This document shows positions 4,629-5,767 of a stretch of DNA of 5,767 bases, in pieces; within the stretch, counting starts at the first letter, position 1, and each line of letters begins with the position of its first letter. The stretch comes from Planctomycetota bacterium (lineage in GTDB: Bacteria > Planctomycetota > Planctomycetia > Pirellulales > Thermoguttaceae), in assembly GCA_013202535.1 (NCBI GenBank), contig JABMRP010000850.1, positions 1-5,767 of the forward strand, written 5' to 3'. The position numbers and the translations under genes were made by a program. The notes under the pieces are model-generated. The model was not told the origin of the DNA, did no database searches, and saw nothing but the letters and a program-made list of their open reading frames with translations.

Positions 4629-5767
4629 CTAGCCAAAAACCGGCCGGATCCGCCCGAGCCGCTCCTCCGTCGTGGCCATCAGGGCATCTTCCGCGGCCTC
4701 GTCGGCCGCTTCGTAGGTGACCGAAAACCGCAGGTAGGGCCCGGCGTCGTCCCAGGGGACCGTGCAGATCGAATGCTCGGTGATCAAATACTGGCTGGCC
4801 TCCTCGGCCGTGGCAAACGCCGGCCCGTCGGTCACCCCCTTGGGGCTGGGTGTATAGAGGAAATACGATCCGCCGGGCATTTGGCATTCAAACCCGCAAC
4901 GCCGCAACACGGCAACCAGTTTCTCCAACCGCCGGCGATACTTCGCCCGGATCGCCCGGGGAATCTCCGCGTCGTCCAGGGCCGCGGCAGCCGCCTTCTG
5001 CACAGCGATGAACTGACCCGAATCGCAGTTGTCCTTCACGTCGGCAAACGCCTGGACCAGCAGCCGATGGCCGCAAACCCAGCCCATCCGCCAGCCGATC
5101 ATGTCCCACCCCTTGGAGAGCGAGTGGATCTCCACGCCGACGTCTTTCGCGCCGTCCATTTGCAGGAAGCTCAGCGGCGGGCCGTCGAAGCTGAGCATGA
5201 TGTGTGCCGCGTCCTGCACCACGACGATCTGGTGGGCACCCGCAAAGTCGATCACCCGCCGGTAAAAATCCCGCGTGGCCACACGACCCGTCGGGCTGTT
5301 GGGATAGTTGATCACCAGCAGCTTGGCCCGCCGGCGAACGTCGTCGGGAATCGAATCCAAATCGGGGAAGAAATCGTTCTCCGCCAACAGCGGCAGCGGA
5401 TGTACCCCGCCGCCGTAGAATTTCGTGTGGGTGCCGGCCACCGGGTAGCCCGGCACGGTCATCAGTGTGACGTCGCCCGGGTCGATCAGCGTGGCCGGCA
5501 ACATGGCCAACGCGGTCTTCGAGCCGATGCAGTGGTTGATCTCCGTGGCCGGGTCGAGCGAGACGTCAAACTCTCGGGCCATGAACCGGGCGACCGCTTC
5601 CTTGAACTCGGCGATTCCGTTGTCGGCATAACCCCGGTTCTCGGGCCGGTCGATCGCCTCGGCCATCACGCGGCGCACCCCCGCGGCGGCCATCTCGTCG
5701 TTCTCACCGATGCCGAAATCGACCAACTCGCGCTCGGGATGGTCGGCCAGCGCCTTCCGTTTTGCCC
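4629..5767 (-). CDS. dapL: LL-diaminopimelate aminotransferase-type PLP enzyme (N-terminus outside window)
   Basis: The frame continues to the right edge. A TTG at 5726 is not the start: the codons before it read AKRKALADHPERE, which belongs to the conserved N-terminal region. In all, 378 residues are visible; family members are about 400-410, so about 30 are missing. Numbering from the first full codon in the window, class I/II aminotransferase motifs are: DFGIGEND near 16-23, NYPNSPTG with Asn156, QDAAH with the PLP-ring Asp185, SLSKGWDMIGWRMGW with the Schiff-base Lys218 (codon at 5112-5114) and Arg226, and LRFSVTY with the carboxylate-binding Arg346. DapL converts tetrahydrodipicolinate and glutamate to LL-diaminopimelate and 2-oxoglutarate in the cytosol, feeding lysine and peptidoglycan synthesis. 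A fold I aminotransferase is certain. DapL specificity rests on remembered similarity to planctomycete proteins with this annotation; a related aminotransferase with another substrate is possible. Confidence 0.92.
   Translation of the reverse strand, partial: AKRKALADHPERELVDFGIGENDEMAAAGVRRVMAEAIDRPENRGYADNGIAEFKEAVARFMAREFDVSLDPATEINHCIGSKTALAMLPATLIDPGDVTLMTVPGYPVAGTHTKFYGGGVHPLPLLAENDFFPDLDSIPDDVRRRAKLLVINYPNSPTGRVATRDFYRRVIDFAGAHQIVVVQDAAHIMLSFDGPPLSFLQMDGAKDVGVEIHSLSKGWDMIGWRMGWVCGHRLLVQAFADVKDNCDSGQFIAVQKAAAAALDDAEIPRAIRAKYRRRLEKLVAVLRRCGFECQMPGGSYFLYTPSPKGVTDGPAFATAEEASQYLITEHSICTVPWDDAGPYLRFSVTYEAADEAAEDALMATTEERLGRIRPVFG

Noticed and set aside
5724..5726. TTG as the start codon of the aminotransferase.
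   Set aside because: In-frame upstream codons encode AKRKALADHPERE, which I recognise as part of the conserved N-terminal region; the real start is outside the window.
2211..5767. Sigma-54 promoter (TGGCAC-N5-TTGC) as a target of the encoded activator.
   Set aside because: I looked by eye on both strands in the gaps and found no site with both the -24 and -12 elements.
1..5767. CRISPR array, tRNA/rRNA genes, transposase gene or defence/toxin system.
   Set aside because: No regularly spaced direct repeats, no tRNA-like cloverleaf with CCA end, and no nuclease, integrase, transposase or toxin motifs were seen. The only repeats are the palindromes listed.

Overview
The window is GC-rich bacterial chromosome that I read as Planctomycetota, probably order Pirellulales. 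This is an inference. It rests on the partial aminotransferase, whose N-terminal residues (AKRKALADHPERELVDFGIGEND) match what I remember of planctomycete DapL-type proteins, on a HEAT-repeat protein of a style common in that group, and on palindromic intergenic repeats of a kind I associate with it. No database was searched.

Layout: (1) plus strand, left edge to 2210: a large HEAT-repeat protein with a degenerate response-regulator receiver domain, open at its 5' end. (2) 2211-2367: a 157-base gap almost filled by two inverted REP-like hairpins. (3) 2368-3414, plus: a compact sigma-54 activator with AAA+ ATPase and Fis-type DNA-binding domain but no sensory domain. (4) 3415-3515: the gap between convergent genes, occupied by a perfect 25-bp inverted repeat that could terminate transcription from both sides. 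(5) 3516-4460, minus: a lipoprotein built from six tandem units of about 40 residues. (6) 4461-4628: a gap with the lipoprotein gene's ribosome binding site, a candidate -10 box and a weak inverted repeat. (7) 4629 to the right edge, minus: an LL-diaminopimelate aminotransferase-type enzyme, open at its N-terminus.

The two plus-strand genes are co-directional and may be co-transcribed. A HEAT protein carrying a non-canonical receiver beside a sigma-54 activator lacking its own receiver suggests a possible regulatory pair, but this is inferred from adjacency only. The aminotransferase (lysine/peptidoglycan precursor synthesis) and the lipoprotein share a strand, but a 168-base gap with a TATAAT-like box suggests separate promoters.

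I see no RNA gene, CRISPR array, transposase gene, phage gene or defence system. The unusual content lies in the two palindromic repeats, the pseudo-receiver fusion and the regular repeat lipoprotein, not in a clearly new multi-gene system.
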